Shown: piece after piece, positions 56,199 to 64,000 of the stretch
How positions within the stretch are numbered: the stretch's first letter is position 1
How the letters are laid out: each line of letters starts with the position of its first letter
DNA from: an uncultured Lachnospiraceae bacterium
GTDB lineage: Bacteria > Bacillota > Clostridia > Lachnospirales > Lachnospiraceae
Assembly: GCA_910587305.1 (NCBI GenBank)
Contig: CAJUKV010000019.1
Location: 1 to 64,000, forward strand
Length of the DNA stretch: 64,000 bases
Direction of reading: 5' to 3'
The notes under the pieces: generated by a model
What the model was told of the DNA's origin: nothing
What the model saw: the letters and a program-made list of their open reading frames with translations, nothing else
Databases searched by the model: none
Program-made: the position numbers and the translations under genes

Positions 56199-58934
56199 AT
56201 GTATGCAGATCAGAACACGTCGGAGGTAGTAAAGGAGCTTAACAGCAGCGCGCAAAAAGGGCTTTCCACCATGGAAGCCGGCATGAGGCTTAAAAAGTAT
56301 GGTTCCAATCAGTTAAAGGAACAGAAGAAAAAAGGGATTTTTATGCTGTTTATGGATCAGCTTTGCGACCCGCTGATCTATGTATTGATGGCAGCCATAG
56401 CTATCTCTCTTTTTTTAGGAGAGGCAGGGGATGCTGCAATCATTGGGGCGGTTATTCTTTTAAATTCAGTGGTCGGGGTAATTCAGGAGGACAAGGCCCG
56501 CAAAGCCATTGAAGCTCTTAAGCAGCTTGCCAGCCCTAAAGCGCTTGTCAGGCGCGACGGGAGAGAATGCGAGATACCGGGGGCGGAGCTTGTACCAGGG
56601 GATATTGTGCTTTTGGAGGCAGGAAGGCAGGTACCGGCGGATTTGCGCCTGATACAGGCTGTAAATCTGAAAATTGAAGAATCTGCTCTTACCGGAGAGT
56701 CGGTTCCTGTGGATAAAACGGCAGGCGAGCTGACCAGGGAAGCCAAATCCGTTGGGGACAGGCTTAATATGGCGCATATGTCCACTACAGTTACATATGG
56801 AAGGGGAGAGGGAATTGTAACCGCTACCGGAATGAACACGGAAATCGGGAAGATTGCAGGGCTCATTACCACGGAGCGGAACGAAATGACGCCCTTGCAA
56901 AAAAGGCTGGCAGACCTTGGAAAGCTGCTCAGCATCCTGGCGGTAGGTGTATGCGCTTTTTTGTTTGTGGTGGCTGTGCTGCAAAAGAGAGATGTTGGGG
57001 ACATGCTTTTGACCGCTATTTCTCTGGCAGTGGCGGCAGTGCCGGAAGGGCTTGCCGCGGTGGTTACCATTGTGCTGGCCCTTAGCGTATCCCGTATGGT
57101 GAAGGTGGGAACCATTGTGCGCAGGCTCCCTTCCGTGGAAACATTAGGGGCAGTAAACACGGTATGCTCGGACAAGACAGGAACACTCACGAAAAATCGG
57201 ATGACCGTAAAGGAATGTTATGTGGACGGCAGAATAGTGGAAGAGGCCAAAGTAAGCCCGGAGGAAAACAGCCTTCTTTTTGAGGTGTGCGCACTGTGTA
57301 ATGATGCGTCTATCGGTGAAAACAGGCTGGGAGATCCCACTGAGCTGGCTCTTTTAGATATGGCCCATAAGCATGGGATAGAAAAAAGTAAGCTGGCGGG
57401 GAAACTTCCCCGTGTGGACGAATGGGCTTTTGATTCGGAGCGTAAAAGGATGACCACGGTGCACAGGAAAGGATCTGAGCAGATTGCTTTCATCAAAGGG
57501 GCGGCAGATGAGATCATAGACCGCTGCCAGAGTGTTTGGATTCATGGGAAGGAAGCGCCTTTTTCCGCAAAAGCAAAAAGAGAAGCGAAGGCGGCGGTTT
57601 CCTTGATGGCCGCAAAAGCCTACCGGGTGCTGGCTATGGCAAGCAAGCATAAAGGGAATCTGAAGGATGAGAAAAATATGGTATTTGTGGGGCTTGTTGG
57701 GATGATTGACCCGCCCAGGGAGGAAGCAGAGGCGGCGGTTATGCATTTTAAAGGCGCTCATGTGGATACCGTAATGATTACCGGAGATCATGTGGATACC
57801 GCCTATGCAATTGCAAGAGATTTGGGAATTGCCAGAGACAGGGAAGAATGCATGACGGGAGCGGAGATTGACGGGCTCAAAGATGAAGAATTTGCAGAAA
57901 AGGTGGAGAACATAAGGGTCTTTGCAAGAGTTTCCCCGGAGCATAAGGTACGGATTGTGGAGGCATTGAAAGCAAAGGGAAAGGTCGTGGCAATGACAGG
58001 GGACGGCGTCAATGATGCACCCTCCTTAAAGGCGGCCGATGTGGGCATTGCCATGGGGAAAGAAGGGACGGATGTGGCCCGCAGTGCGGCGGATCTGGTG
58101 CTTACAGATGATAATTTTGCTACCATTGAAAAGGCAATGAAAGAGGGGCGGGGCATTTATGAAAATATTCGTAAGACCATTTTGTTCCTGCTTTCCTCCA
58201 ATTTCGGAGAAATTATCACCATGCTGGCGGCAGTTCTGGCAGGATTTCCTACTCCTTTAAAGGCAAGCCATATTTTGTGGATCAATTTGATCACGGATTC
58301 CCTCCCGGCGCTTGCGCTTGGAGTGGATAAGAATGATGGGGAGGCGTTGATGAAGGAGCCCCCCAGAAAGAGCTCGGACAGTCTCTTTTCTCATGGGGGG
58401 CTGGCCTGTACGCTGTGTTACGGGGTGGTGATTGGCTGTATCAGCCTTCTGGCTTTTGTGACGGTTCCTTATCAGGAATTACTGAGAAACAATTTGCCGG
58501 TTACCATACAAAACCTGGAAAAAATGCTCCGCCTGCCTTTTGTGCTAAATAAAGCACAGACCCATGCTTTTACGGTGCTGGGAATGAGTCAGCTGATGCA
58601 TGCGGTAGGAATGCGTGATGTAAACCGTTCCATTTTTAGGATGAATCATCTGGAAAATGTTTATATGCTCATAGCCTGGGCGGCAGGGATTGTATTGCAG
58701 GCTCTTGTCACTGAGATACCTTATTTTGTCAGTCTTTTTGGAACAAGCAGGCTTAGTCTTGGGGAATGGGCTTCATTAGGCGCTCTTGCCAGTATGCCCC
58801 TTGTTGTGCATGAGCTTCTGGTGCTCTCTAAGGCCCTGCAAAGCAAGGCCCCGGAAAATGCGAAAGCACTAGAAAAGACGCATAAAAGCCAGAATCATGA
58901 GAACAGCGGCCCCCAGCCAGGTGAGGTTATGTGA
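56199..58934 (+). CDS. Ca2+-type P-type ATPase (P2)
   Basis: 911 aa. Cation_ATPase_N at 5-70, actuator motif LTGESVPVDK (about 165), TM4 AAVPEGLAAVVTIVLALS, phosphorylation site CSDKTGTLTKNRM (Asp about 326), hinge MTGDGVNDAPSLKAADVGIA, C-terminal NLITDSLPALALGVD. The PEGL helix and overall length fit SERCA/PMR1-like Ca2+ (or Mn2+) exporters. GCAGGAGG before the ATG. The last 66 bp overlap the 3' end of the convergent ytaF gene. Confidence 0.93.
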   Translation: MYADQNTSEVVKELNSSAQKGLSTMEAGMRLKKYGSNQLKEQKKKGIFMLFMDQLCDPLIYVLMAAIAISLFLGEAGDAAIIGAVILLNSVVGVIQEDKARKAIEALKQLASPKALVRRDGRECEIPGAELVPGDIVLLEAGRQVPADLRLIQAVNLKIEESALTGESVPVDKTAGELTREAKSVGDRLNMAHMSTTVTYGRGEGIVTATGMNTEIGKIAGLITTERNEMTPLQKRLADLGKLLSILAVGVCAFLFVVAVLQKRDVGDMLLTAISLAVAAVPEGLAAVVTIVLALSVSRMVKVGTIVRRLPSVETLGAVNTVCSDKTGTLTKNRMTVKECYVDGRIVEEAKVSPEENSLLFEVCALCNDASIGENRLGDPTELALLDMAHKHGIEKSKLAGKLPRVDEWAFDSERKRMTTVHRKGSEQIAFIKGAADEIIDRCQSVWIHGKEAPFSAKAKREAKAAVSLMAAKAYRVLAMASKHKGNLKDEKNMVFVGLVGMIDPPREEAEAAVMHFKGAHVDTVMITGDHVDTAYAIARDLGIARDREECMTGAEIDGLKDEEFAEKVENIRVFARVSPEHKVRIVEALKAKGKVVAMTGDGVNDAPSLKAADVGIAMGKEGTDVARSAADLVLTDDNFATIEKAMKEGRGIYENIRKTILFLLSSNFGEIITMLAAVLAGFPTPLKASHILWINLITDSLPALALGVDKNDGEALMKEPPRKSSDSLFSHGGLACTLCYGVVIGCISLLAFVTVPYQELLRNNLPVTIQNLEKMLRLPFVLNKAQTHAFTVLGMSQLMHAVGMRDVNRSIFRMNHLENVYMLIAWAAGIVLQALVTEIPYFVSLFGTSRLSLGEWASLGALASMPLVVHELLVLSKALQSKAPENAKALEKTHKSQNHENSGPQPGEVM

Positions 58935-59558
58935 TTTTGTGCAAAGAAGCAGCCCTGCAAAAAGCCCCAGGCGGATAGACAAAAAGTGTACCGCGGTTGT
59001 CAGGAAAAGCAGTACAAGCGGAGACAGGGAGATGGTTCCGGTACACAGTCCCGCAGAAATATTGTCGATGGAAAGGGCAAGGGCGAGGAGCGCCGCCTCC
59101 CGGCAGGAAAGGACGGAAGGTTCCTCTTTGTTGATCTTTTTGGTAATTTCTCTGGTGGTAAGGCTGTCGGTTATGCCGGAATTGTTATCCTCAAGGAGGG
59201 AGGGCTGTGCGTTTGTATTCCCCTGGGAGAGCGGGAGAAGGCGGAAAAAATGCATAATTTTCCAATATAAGTCTTTGAGCGCCTCGGATTGGGAAAAGAA
59301 GTCATAAAATTTGTATACGGAGAGTAAAAAAAGTACGGAGAAGGAAATTCCCTTTGTGAGGGATTCGGGTATGAGTCTTAAAATCAGGTTTCCGGCAAGC
59401 AGGGAGGCGGTTAACATGCCGCCGGATAGAAAAGCTATAATAAAAATGGACGGAAAAGAAACCCGGACTCCTTCCATCCCGTAGGATAATCCTGCGGCAA
59501 AAGCGTCCATGGACAGGACAATTACTAAAAGAAAAAATAGATAAATTGATAAAGTCAT
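58869..59558 (-). CDS. ytaF: YtaF/MntP-like membrane protein
   Basis: 229 aa. Six helices in two halves, each with the Asp-containing motif: VIVLSMDAFAAGLSYGMEGV and ALALSIDNISAGLCTGTISL. A hydrophilic loop of about 60 residues lies between. This is the sporulation protein YtaF branch of the MntP cation efflux family. Convergent with the P-type ATPase and overlapping it by 66 bp; both may handle divalent cations. The ribosome binding site is weak. Confidence 0.87.
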   Translation of the reverse strand: MTLSIYLFFLLVIVLSMDAFAAGLSYGMEGVRVSFPSIFIIAFLSGGMLTASLLAGNLILRLIPESLTKGISFSVLFLLSVYKFYDFFSQSEALKDLYWKIMHFFRLLPLSQGNTNAQPSLLEDNNSGITDSLTTREITKKINKEEPSVLSCREAALLALALSIDNISAGLCTGTISLSPLVLLFLTTAVHFLSIRLGLFAGLLLCTKSHNLTWLGAAVLMILAFMRLF

Positions 59559-59666
59559 GTCAAGCAGCCTTAATTATTTGCTATATCATATTCGGGTATG
59601 GTATAATTTGATTACGATATAAGAAATATTTTGTCGGTACAGGTAGAGAAAGGCACGGAAATTGTC

Positions 59667-59945
59667 ATGACAGAAGAAAAAGTATGCATACTTACCGGAA
59701 CGGTAGGTGCAAAAGAATACTCCATATTGGAGAAATATGCCAGCCAGGGGTGCAGAATAGCTTTTATGGATACGGATAAAGAGCTTGGCCGGATGATCAA
59801 GGAAGAATTGGAGAGGGTATACAATGTTGCTGTATTTTTCTTTCATGGAACGGTGGAAAGCGAGGAAGACCGGGATATTTTTTTTACGGCGGTTGAGGAA
59901 ATGTATGGGAAAACAGATTATGTTATCTGCCGGGATTATTGCTAG
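59667..59945 (+). CDS. Short SDR-like Rossmann protein, probably truncated
   Basis: 92 aa. Reads EKVCILTGTVGAKEYSILEK, RIAFMDTDKELGRMIKEELE, VYNVAVFFFHGTVESEEDRD, and KTDYVICRDYC stop. It follows the first three strands of a short-chain dehydrogenase, but the glycine motif is altered (TGTVGAKEYSI instead of TGxxxGIG) and the catalytic Ser/Tyr/Lys part is absent. Either a relic or a domesticated small protein. The end is followed at once by a family A copy, which may mark the truncation point. Confidence 0.55.
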   Translation: MTEEKVCILTGTVGAKEYSILEKYASQGCRIAFMDTDKELGRMIKEELERVYNVAVFFFHGTVESEEDRDIFFTAVEEMYGKTDYVICRDYC

Positions 59946-60033
59946 CGCCCCAATTTGCGGGCTGTCCAAAGCCTGATTTTCCAATCAAAAATTTATGTGC
60001 GGCGCTTAAGATTGCAGAGCGCTGACAGAAAGG
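59945..60033 (+). repeat. Family A repeats, two partial copies (10)
   Basis: GCGCCCCAATTTGCGGGCTG (59945-59964) and, 30 bp on, AAATTTATGTGCGGCGCTTA with GATTGCAGAGCGCTGACAGA before GGGGGACTGCTATG. Lies between the short SDR gene and the metallohydrolase. Confidence 0.6.
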
Positions 60034-60042
60034 GGGACTGCT

Positions 60043-61641
60043 ATGAAACTTATCTTTATCGGGGCTGCCCATGAGGTGACGGGAAGCTGCCATTATTTGA
60101 ATGCCTGTGGCAAACACATACTGGTGGATTACGGAATGGAGCAGGGGATTAATGTGTTTGAGAACAGCGAGCTGCCGGTGCAGGAGGCTTTAATTGATTA
60201 TGTGCTCCTGACCCATGCCCATGTGGATCACTCGGGTCTGATTCCCCTGCTGTCGGCAAGAGGCTTTCGCGGTAAGGTTTTCGCAACAAAGGCAACGGCG
60301 GATCTGTGCAGCATCATGTTACGTGACTGCGCCCATATCCAGATGCAGGAGGCGGAGTGGAAAAACCGAAAAGCCAAAAGAAGCGCGGAAATAACCCCTC
60401 ATGAGGCTATTTATACCATGGAGGATGCGGATGCAGCCATCAGACGGCTGGTTCCATGCGACTATGGAAAGGAGATAGAGCTCTGCGAAGGGATCAAAAT
60501 CCGTTTTACGGACGTAGGGCATCTGCTCGGATCTTCCAGCATCGAAGTGTGGGCCACGGAGGAGGGCGTTACCCGCAAAATTGTATTTTCAGGTGATATT
60601 GGGAACAAAAACCAGCCTCTTATCAAAGACCCAAGCCTGACGGAAAGCGCTGATTACGTGGTGATGGAATCCACCTATGGGGACAGATACCATCCGGGGG
60701 ATCATCCCGATTATGTGGGTGAGCTGACGAAAATTTTAAAGGAGACCTTTGACAGGGGAGGAAATGTGGTGATTCCCTCCTTTGCAGTGGGCAGGACGCA
60801 GGAAATGCTGTACTTCCTGCGAAAGATAAAGGTGGAGCGGCTGGTTAAAGGGCATGAAGACTTTCCGGTTTATGTGGATAGCCCTCTGGCGGTGGATGCG
60901 ACCAATATTTTTCATCAAAACGAAATGACCTGTTTTGACGAGGAAGCCCTTGAGATGGTCAGGGCCGGCATCAATCCCCTTGCTTTTCCGGGACTCAGCC
61001 TTTCCATTACCAGTGAGGAATCAAAGGCAATCAATTTTGAGAACACGCCCAAGGTTATTATATCCGCTTCCGGTATGTGCGAGGCAGGACGAATCCGCCA
61101 TCATTTGAAGCACAATCTGTGGAGGCCGGAATGTACCATCCTCTTTGTAGGTTATCAGGCGGTAGGCACTTTGGGCAGAGCATTGATAGAGGGAGTAAAA
61201 GAAGTAAAGCTTTTTGGAGAGACCATTGATGTGCGCGCCTCCATAAAGGGACTTGCCGGGATGTCGGGTCATGCGGATAAAAATGGCTTGATCGAATGGG
61301 TTACCGGGTTTAAGGAAAAACCCAGACGGGTTTTTGTTGTGCACGGCGAGGATACGGTGTGCAAGGTTTTTACGGAATGCCTTAGAATAGAGTATGGAAT
61401 CAAAGCTTATGCCCCTTACAGCGGAACGGTGTTCAATCTTATCAGCGATAAGCTGGAGTACGAAGCGGAGCCCATTCCCATTAAGAAGAGGGCAAGGACG
61501 GTATCCGATGTATTTGCCCGTCTCCTGGCGGCAGGCCAGAGGCTCCTTGCCGTTATCCATAAAAATGAAGGCAGGGCCAATAAGGATTTGGCAAAGTTTG
61601 CGGATCAGGTCAATTCCCTTTGCGATAAGTGGGACGATTAA
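60043..61641 (+). CDS. MBL-fold/beta-CASP RNA-processing metallohydrolase
   Basis: 532 aa. N-terminal MBL fold: FIGAAHEVTGSCHYLNACGK, metal-binding THAHVDHSG (58-64), GHLLGSSSIEVW, SGDIG. The beta-CASP insert has MESTYGDRYH, IPSFAVGRTQEMLYFLRKIK and SASGMCEAGRIRHHLKHNLW, and the RMMBL end carries GHADKNGLIEWV and VHGEDTVCKVF. This is the CPSF-73/YSH1-like bacterial group ('RNA specificity domain'), presumed exo/endoribonuclease. AAAGGGGG before the ATG. The final 60 residues (VSDVFARLLAAGQRLLAVIH) form an extra helical tail. Confidence 0.9.
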   Translation: MKLIFIGAAHEVTGSCHYLNACGKHILVDYGMEQGINVFENSELPVQEALIDYVLLTHAHVDHSGLIPLLSARGFRGKVFATKATADLCSIMLRDCAHIQMQEAEWKNRKAKRSAEITPHEAIYTMEDADAAIRRLVPCDYGKEIELCEGIKIRFTDVGHLLGSSSIEVWATEEGVTRKIVFSGDIGNKNQPLIKDPSLTESADYVVMESTYGDRYHPGDHPDYVGELTKILKETFDRGGNVVIPSFAVGRTQEMLYFLRKIKVERLVKGHEDFPVYVDSPLAVDATNIFHQNEMTCFDEEALEMVRAGINPLAFPGLSLSITSEESKAINFENTPKVIISASGMCEAGRIRHHLKHNLWRPECTILFVGYQAVGTLGRALIEGVKEVKLFGETIDVRASIKGLAGMSGHADKNGLIEWVTGFKEKPRRVFVVHGEDTVCKVFTECLRIEYGIKAYAPYSGTVFNLISDKLEYEAEPIPIKKRARTVSDVFARLLAAGQRLLAVIHKNEGRANKDLAKFADQVNSLCDKWDD

Positions 61642-61727
61642 GAGGTTGCAAGTGGCGGCGCATGAAAGGGACGCCGTCATTGTTTCCATGGTGTATAAGG
61701 CTTTTCGCGGAACATATAAGTCAAAGA

Positions 61728-61866
61728 CCCCGCAGCAAGCCGACGGGGCATCAAACTTACAGCGCAGCAAGCTGCGGGATCTATGACCCTCGCGGCATTC
61801 GCCAAATGTCTAAGCCAACCAACGGTTGGCTTTAGGCAGCCGCTTGGCTCGTTGCTCGCGGGAATA
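61728..61866 (+). repeat. Family D repeat, copy 2
   Basis: CCCTCGCGGCATTCGCCAAA, TGTCTAAGCCAACCAACGGT, TGGCTTTAGGCAGCCGCTTG, GCTCGTTGCTCGCGGGAATA; about 90 percent like the copy at 41390-41495 by eye. 53 bp before the thyA start. Confidence 0.85.
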
Positions 61867-61918
61867 AATGCTTAAGCGATAGGAAAGAGACGAATACGGA
61901 CAGGAAGGGCGTTTTAGG

Positions 61919-62767
61919 ATGAGTCAGGCTGATGAAATATTTATTGGAATGTGCAGGGATATTTTGGAGAATGGGACAAGCACGGAGGGGGAGAAGGTGC
62001 GCCCTCACTGGGAGGACGGGACGAAGGCTTACACAATAAAAAAATTTGGCGTGGTGAACCGGTACGATCTGTCAAAGGAATTTCCCATTATGACTTTAAG
62101 AAGGACGGCGCTAAAGAGCGCTACGGACGAAATGCTCTGGATTTGGCAGCGAAAGTCTAATAATATCAGGGATTTAAACAGCCATATTTGGGATGAGTGG
62201 GCGGATGAAGACGGCTCTATCGGTAAGGCTTACGGGTATCAGATGGGGGTAAAGCATGCGTATAAAGAGGGGATGATGGATCAGGTGGACAGAGTGATTT
62301 ATGACCTGAAAAATAATCCCTTTAGCCGCCGGATTATGACCAATATTTATGTGCATCAGGACTTACATGAGATGAACTTGTACCCATGCGCCTACAGCAT
62401 GACTTTTAATGTAACCCAGAAAAAGGGGGCGGAGCGGCTTACCTTAAATGCAATTTTAAACCAGCGCTCTCAGGATGTGCTTACCGCCAATAATTGGAAT
62501 GTGGTGCAGTATGCGGTGCTGGTTCATATGCTGGCCCAGGTGTGCGATATGGAGGTTGGGGAACTGGTACATGTGATTGCGGACGCCCATATTTATGACA
62601 GACATGTGCCTATGGTCAGGGAGCTGATCGAAAGAACGCCATATCCGGCCCCGGCTTTTTACCTGAATCCGGAGGTGAAGGATTTCTACCGGTTTACAAG
62701 AGATGACGTGCGTGTGGAGAATTATGTAACGGGAGAACAGATTAAGGACATACCTGTTGCAATTTAG
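61919..62767 (+). CDS. thyA: Thymidylate synthase (ThyA, divergent subgroup)
   Basis: 282 aa. Makes dTMP from dUMP with methylene-tetrahydrofolate. Seen: FPIMTLRRTALKSATDEMLW, WIWQRKSNNIRDLNSHIWDE, active site Cys in NLYPCAYSMTFNV (about 157), NQRSQDVLTANNWNVVQYAV, the dUMP-binding DAHIYDRHVPMVRELIERTP, and the conserved C-terminus PVAI. Canonical ThyA has PCH after the catalytic Cys and a QF in the next strand; here PCAYSMTF is found, a variant I associate with a clostridial subgroup. GGGCGTTTTAGG before the ATG. dfrA follows 99 bp downstream. Confidence 0.92.
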   Translation: MSQADEIFIGMCRDILENGTSTEGEKVRPHWEDGTKAYTIKKFGVVNRYDLSKEFPIMTLRRTALKSATDEMLWIWQRKSNNIRDLNSHIWDEWADEDGSIGKAYGYQMGVKHAYKEGMMDQVDRVIYDLKNNPFSRRIMTNIYVHQDLHEMNLYPCAYSMTFNVTQKKGAERLTLNAILNQRSQDVLTANNWNVVQYAVLVHMLAQVCDMEVGELVHVIADAHIYDRHVPMVRELIERTPYPAPAFYLNPEVKDFYRFTRDDVRVENYVTGEQIKDIPVAI

Positions 62768-62866
62768 CGGGATAATGGAAAAGGATTGTAATGCGGGAAT
62801 CTTCCGGCGTGTTTTTTGGCCGGGAACGTTGTACTAGAGCGTGTTTGAAAAAGGAGATTATAGTAT

Positions 62867-63364
62867 ATGAATTTGATTGTGGCGGTAGATGAAAACTGGG
62901 CTATTGGAAATCATAATGAGCTGCTTATAACCATTCCGGCGGATCATAAATTTTTCAGACAGGAAACCAACCGTAAGGTGGTAGTGCTTGGCAGGAAAAC
63001 CTTAGAGACATTTCCACAGGGACTGCCCTTAAAAAATCGTGTGAATATTATTATGTCAACCAATCAGGACTACAAGGTTAAGGATGCGATTGTGGTTCAC
63101 AGTCCGGAAGAGCTTTTTGAGGAACTAAAGCAGTATGCCGAAGAAGATGTATATGTGGTGGGCGGAGAGAGCATTTACAGACTTCTCCTTCCCTACTGCA
63201 ATGTGGCCCATGTGACTAAAATTGATCATGCCTATGCGGCGGACGCTTATTTCCCAAATCTTGATGAGATGCCGGAATGGGAGATTACGGCGGACAGTGA
63301 AGAACAGACGTATTTTGACATTACCTATCATTTCCTTAAATATGAGAGGGTAAGGCAGTCATAG
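62867..63364 (+). CDS. folA: Dihydrofolate reductase
   Basis: 165 aa, standard size. NLIVAVDENWAIGNHNELLI, KVVVLGRKTLETFPQGLPLK, NRVNIIMSTNQDY and VYVVGGESIYRLLLPYCNVA show the folate and NADPH sites; the Asp/Glu at the active-site helix is in IPADHKFFRQET. Regenerates tetrahydrofolate used by the upstream thyA. AAGGAG before the ATG. Operon with thyA is very likely. Confidence 0.95.
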   Translation: MNLIVAVDENWAIGNHNELLITIPADHKFFRQETNRKVVVLGRKTLETFPQGLPLKNRVNIIMSTNQDYKVKDAIVVHSPEELFEELKQYAEEDVYVVGGESIYRLLLPYCNVAHVTKIDHAYAADAYFPNLDEMPEWEITADSEEQTYFDITYHFLKYERVRQS

Positions 63365-63712
63365 AACGTAAAAGAGACAGGGGATGAAAGTTCCCGAGCG
63401 AGAACAGTGTATTGGATGAAAATCAAGGACAATCTATTCAGCCTTCGGTCTCATAGTTACTGAACCTGGCTCTATATAAAAAGCTTGCCAAGAAATCTTT
63501 CCTCTGCTATAGTAGATTTATCAAATCAAAGTGAATCTCTCATTTCATTCCTGCGGCGTCTTTAAGGACTATCCAAAGGGAAGAAATCTAATCGGCATCT
63601 CGCCGGAAATTCACGGAAGAAAATCTAAATAAGAAGGCAGGGATGGGACAGCCACCGGCTCATACCGGATTTTTGCAAGTGAATATCCCTTTACCCTGCC
63701 AAAGGAGGGCGT
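63365..63712. other. Gap between folA and the terminal gene
   Basis: No gene seen. The sequence just before the next gene (TTACCCTGCCAAAGGAGG) gives a strong ribosome binding site. No repeat of families A-H recognised. Confidence 0.5.
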
Positions 63713-64000
63713 ATGGGATATACCAAAAAGACACTGCAGGATCTTGACTTAATCGACAATTTCCTGTCCAATGCAATTGCTTCCAACCAGGAACTGAGCG
63801 GACCGTTTTACCGTCTGCTGTTATCCGTGCTGCTGGGGAAGGAACTAAAGGAGGTCCGGGTGCTGGCACAGCAGATAGTCCCGGCAGCGACACCGGAATT
63901 AAGGGGAATCCGGATGGATGTTGAGGTTACGGAATATGAAGAAGGAGCCGTCACAAACGTATACGATATAGAGCCCCACTTAAAAGATGGGCTCCACCTG
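63713..64000 (+). CDS. PD-(D/E)XK (Rpn/PDDEXK_2) family protein, 3' end outside window
   Basis: At least 96 codons, open to the window edge; AAAGGAGG five bases before the ATG. Reads YTKKTLQDLDLIDNFLSNAI, ELSGPFYRLLLSVLLGKELK, EVRVLAQQIVPAATPELRGI, RMDVEVTEYEEGAVTNVYDI, EPHLKDGLHL. The RMDVEV and YDIEP stretch is the core Asp/Glu pattern of the Rpn-type transposase-like nucleases very common in Lachnospiraceae. These are recombination-promoting nucleases or transposase relatives. Completeness cannot be judged here. Confidence 0.75.
   Translation, partial: MGYTKKTLQDLDLIDNFLSNAIASNQELSGPFYRLLLSVLLGKELKEVRVLAQQIVPAATPELRGIRMDVEVTEYEEGAVTNVYDIEPHLKDGLHL

Overview
The window looks like a chromosomal segment of an anaerobic Gram-positive Clostridia, most likely a Lachnospiraceae-type gut commensal. 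This is inferred from the gene content: FeoA-FeoA-FeoB with a Cys-rich partner, a YtaF/MntP-type membrane protein, GH2 glycosidases, heterodimeric LacLM, an ECF sigma/ABC cassette and strong AGGAGG ribosome binding sites. No rRNA or tRNA gene was seen, so the taxon is not fixed.

Layout. 1-2.1 kb: end of an azlCD-like exporter and malQ. 2.1-13.7 kb: an AT-rich accessory and defence region. It holds a two-TM protein next to an orphan Cas6, a Schlafen/AlbA_2 ATPase, three short CRISPR loci that share a leader, a broken CARF (Csm6/Csx1-like) gene, an AbrB/PIN module, a divergent Cro-like pair and HicAB (HicA is only 59 aa). No adaptation or effector-complex cas gene is present, so this reads as the wreck of a type III system. 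13.8-16.1 kb: an MFS transporter and a probable type III (RNA antitoxin) toxin-antitoxin locus. 16.1-24.5 kb: an ECF sigma/ABC operon, two DUF proteins, a ferredoxin-type aldo/keto reductase, a LysR regulator and a HAD phosphatase. 24.5-29 kb: a degraded YhcG-like nuclease, a HipA/CtkA-like kinase cassette bounded by two copies of an IS end, a truncated IS3 element and an AAC(3)-fold acetyltransferase. 29-38 kb: GH2 beta-mannosidase, DtxR-type regulator, feoA-feoA-feoB-Cys-rich peptide and a two-gene chromate-type transporter.

38-42.1 kb holds the most interesting system: an HxlR regulator, a 113-residue repeat peptide with eleven Cys in ACG motifs, a radical SAM/SPASM enzyme, a flavin-fold/ferredoxin fusion and a nitroreductase. 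It matches the 'ACGX-repeat' radical-SAM peptide class known by name only, with no product described that I am aware of. 42-47 kb: a toxin-antitoxin pair whose toxin carries an internal deletion, a three-gene ABC-2 exporter and a PatB-type C-S lyase. 47-56 kb: LacL/LacM overlapping by 17 bp, a MATE pump, a Cys/His-rich surface protein and a large polytopic membrane protein. 56-64 kb: a Ca2+-type P-ATPase, YtaF, a beta-CASP metallohydrolase, ThyA, DHFR and the start of a PD-(D/E)XK (Rpn-type) protein running off the end.

A second theme is short dispersed repeats. At least eight families (called A-H here) occupy most intergenic gaps. Several sit just upstream of start codons on the gene strand. 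Some have entered coding sequence: family C is nested inside family B and adds 28 in-frame codons to the membrane protein at 16.7 kb, family B material forms the N-terminus of LacM, and families A and C supply the last codons of the LysR and PatB genes.
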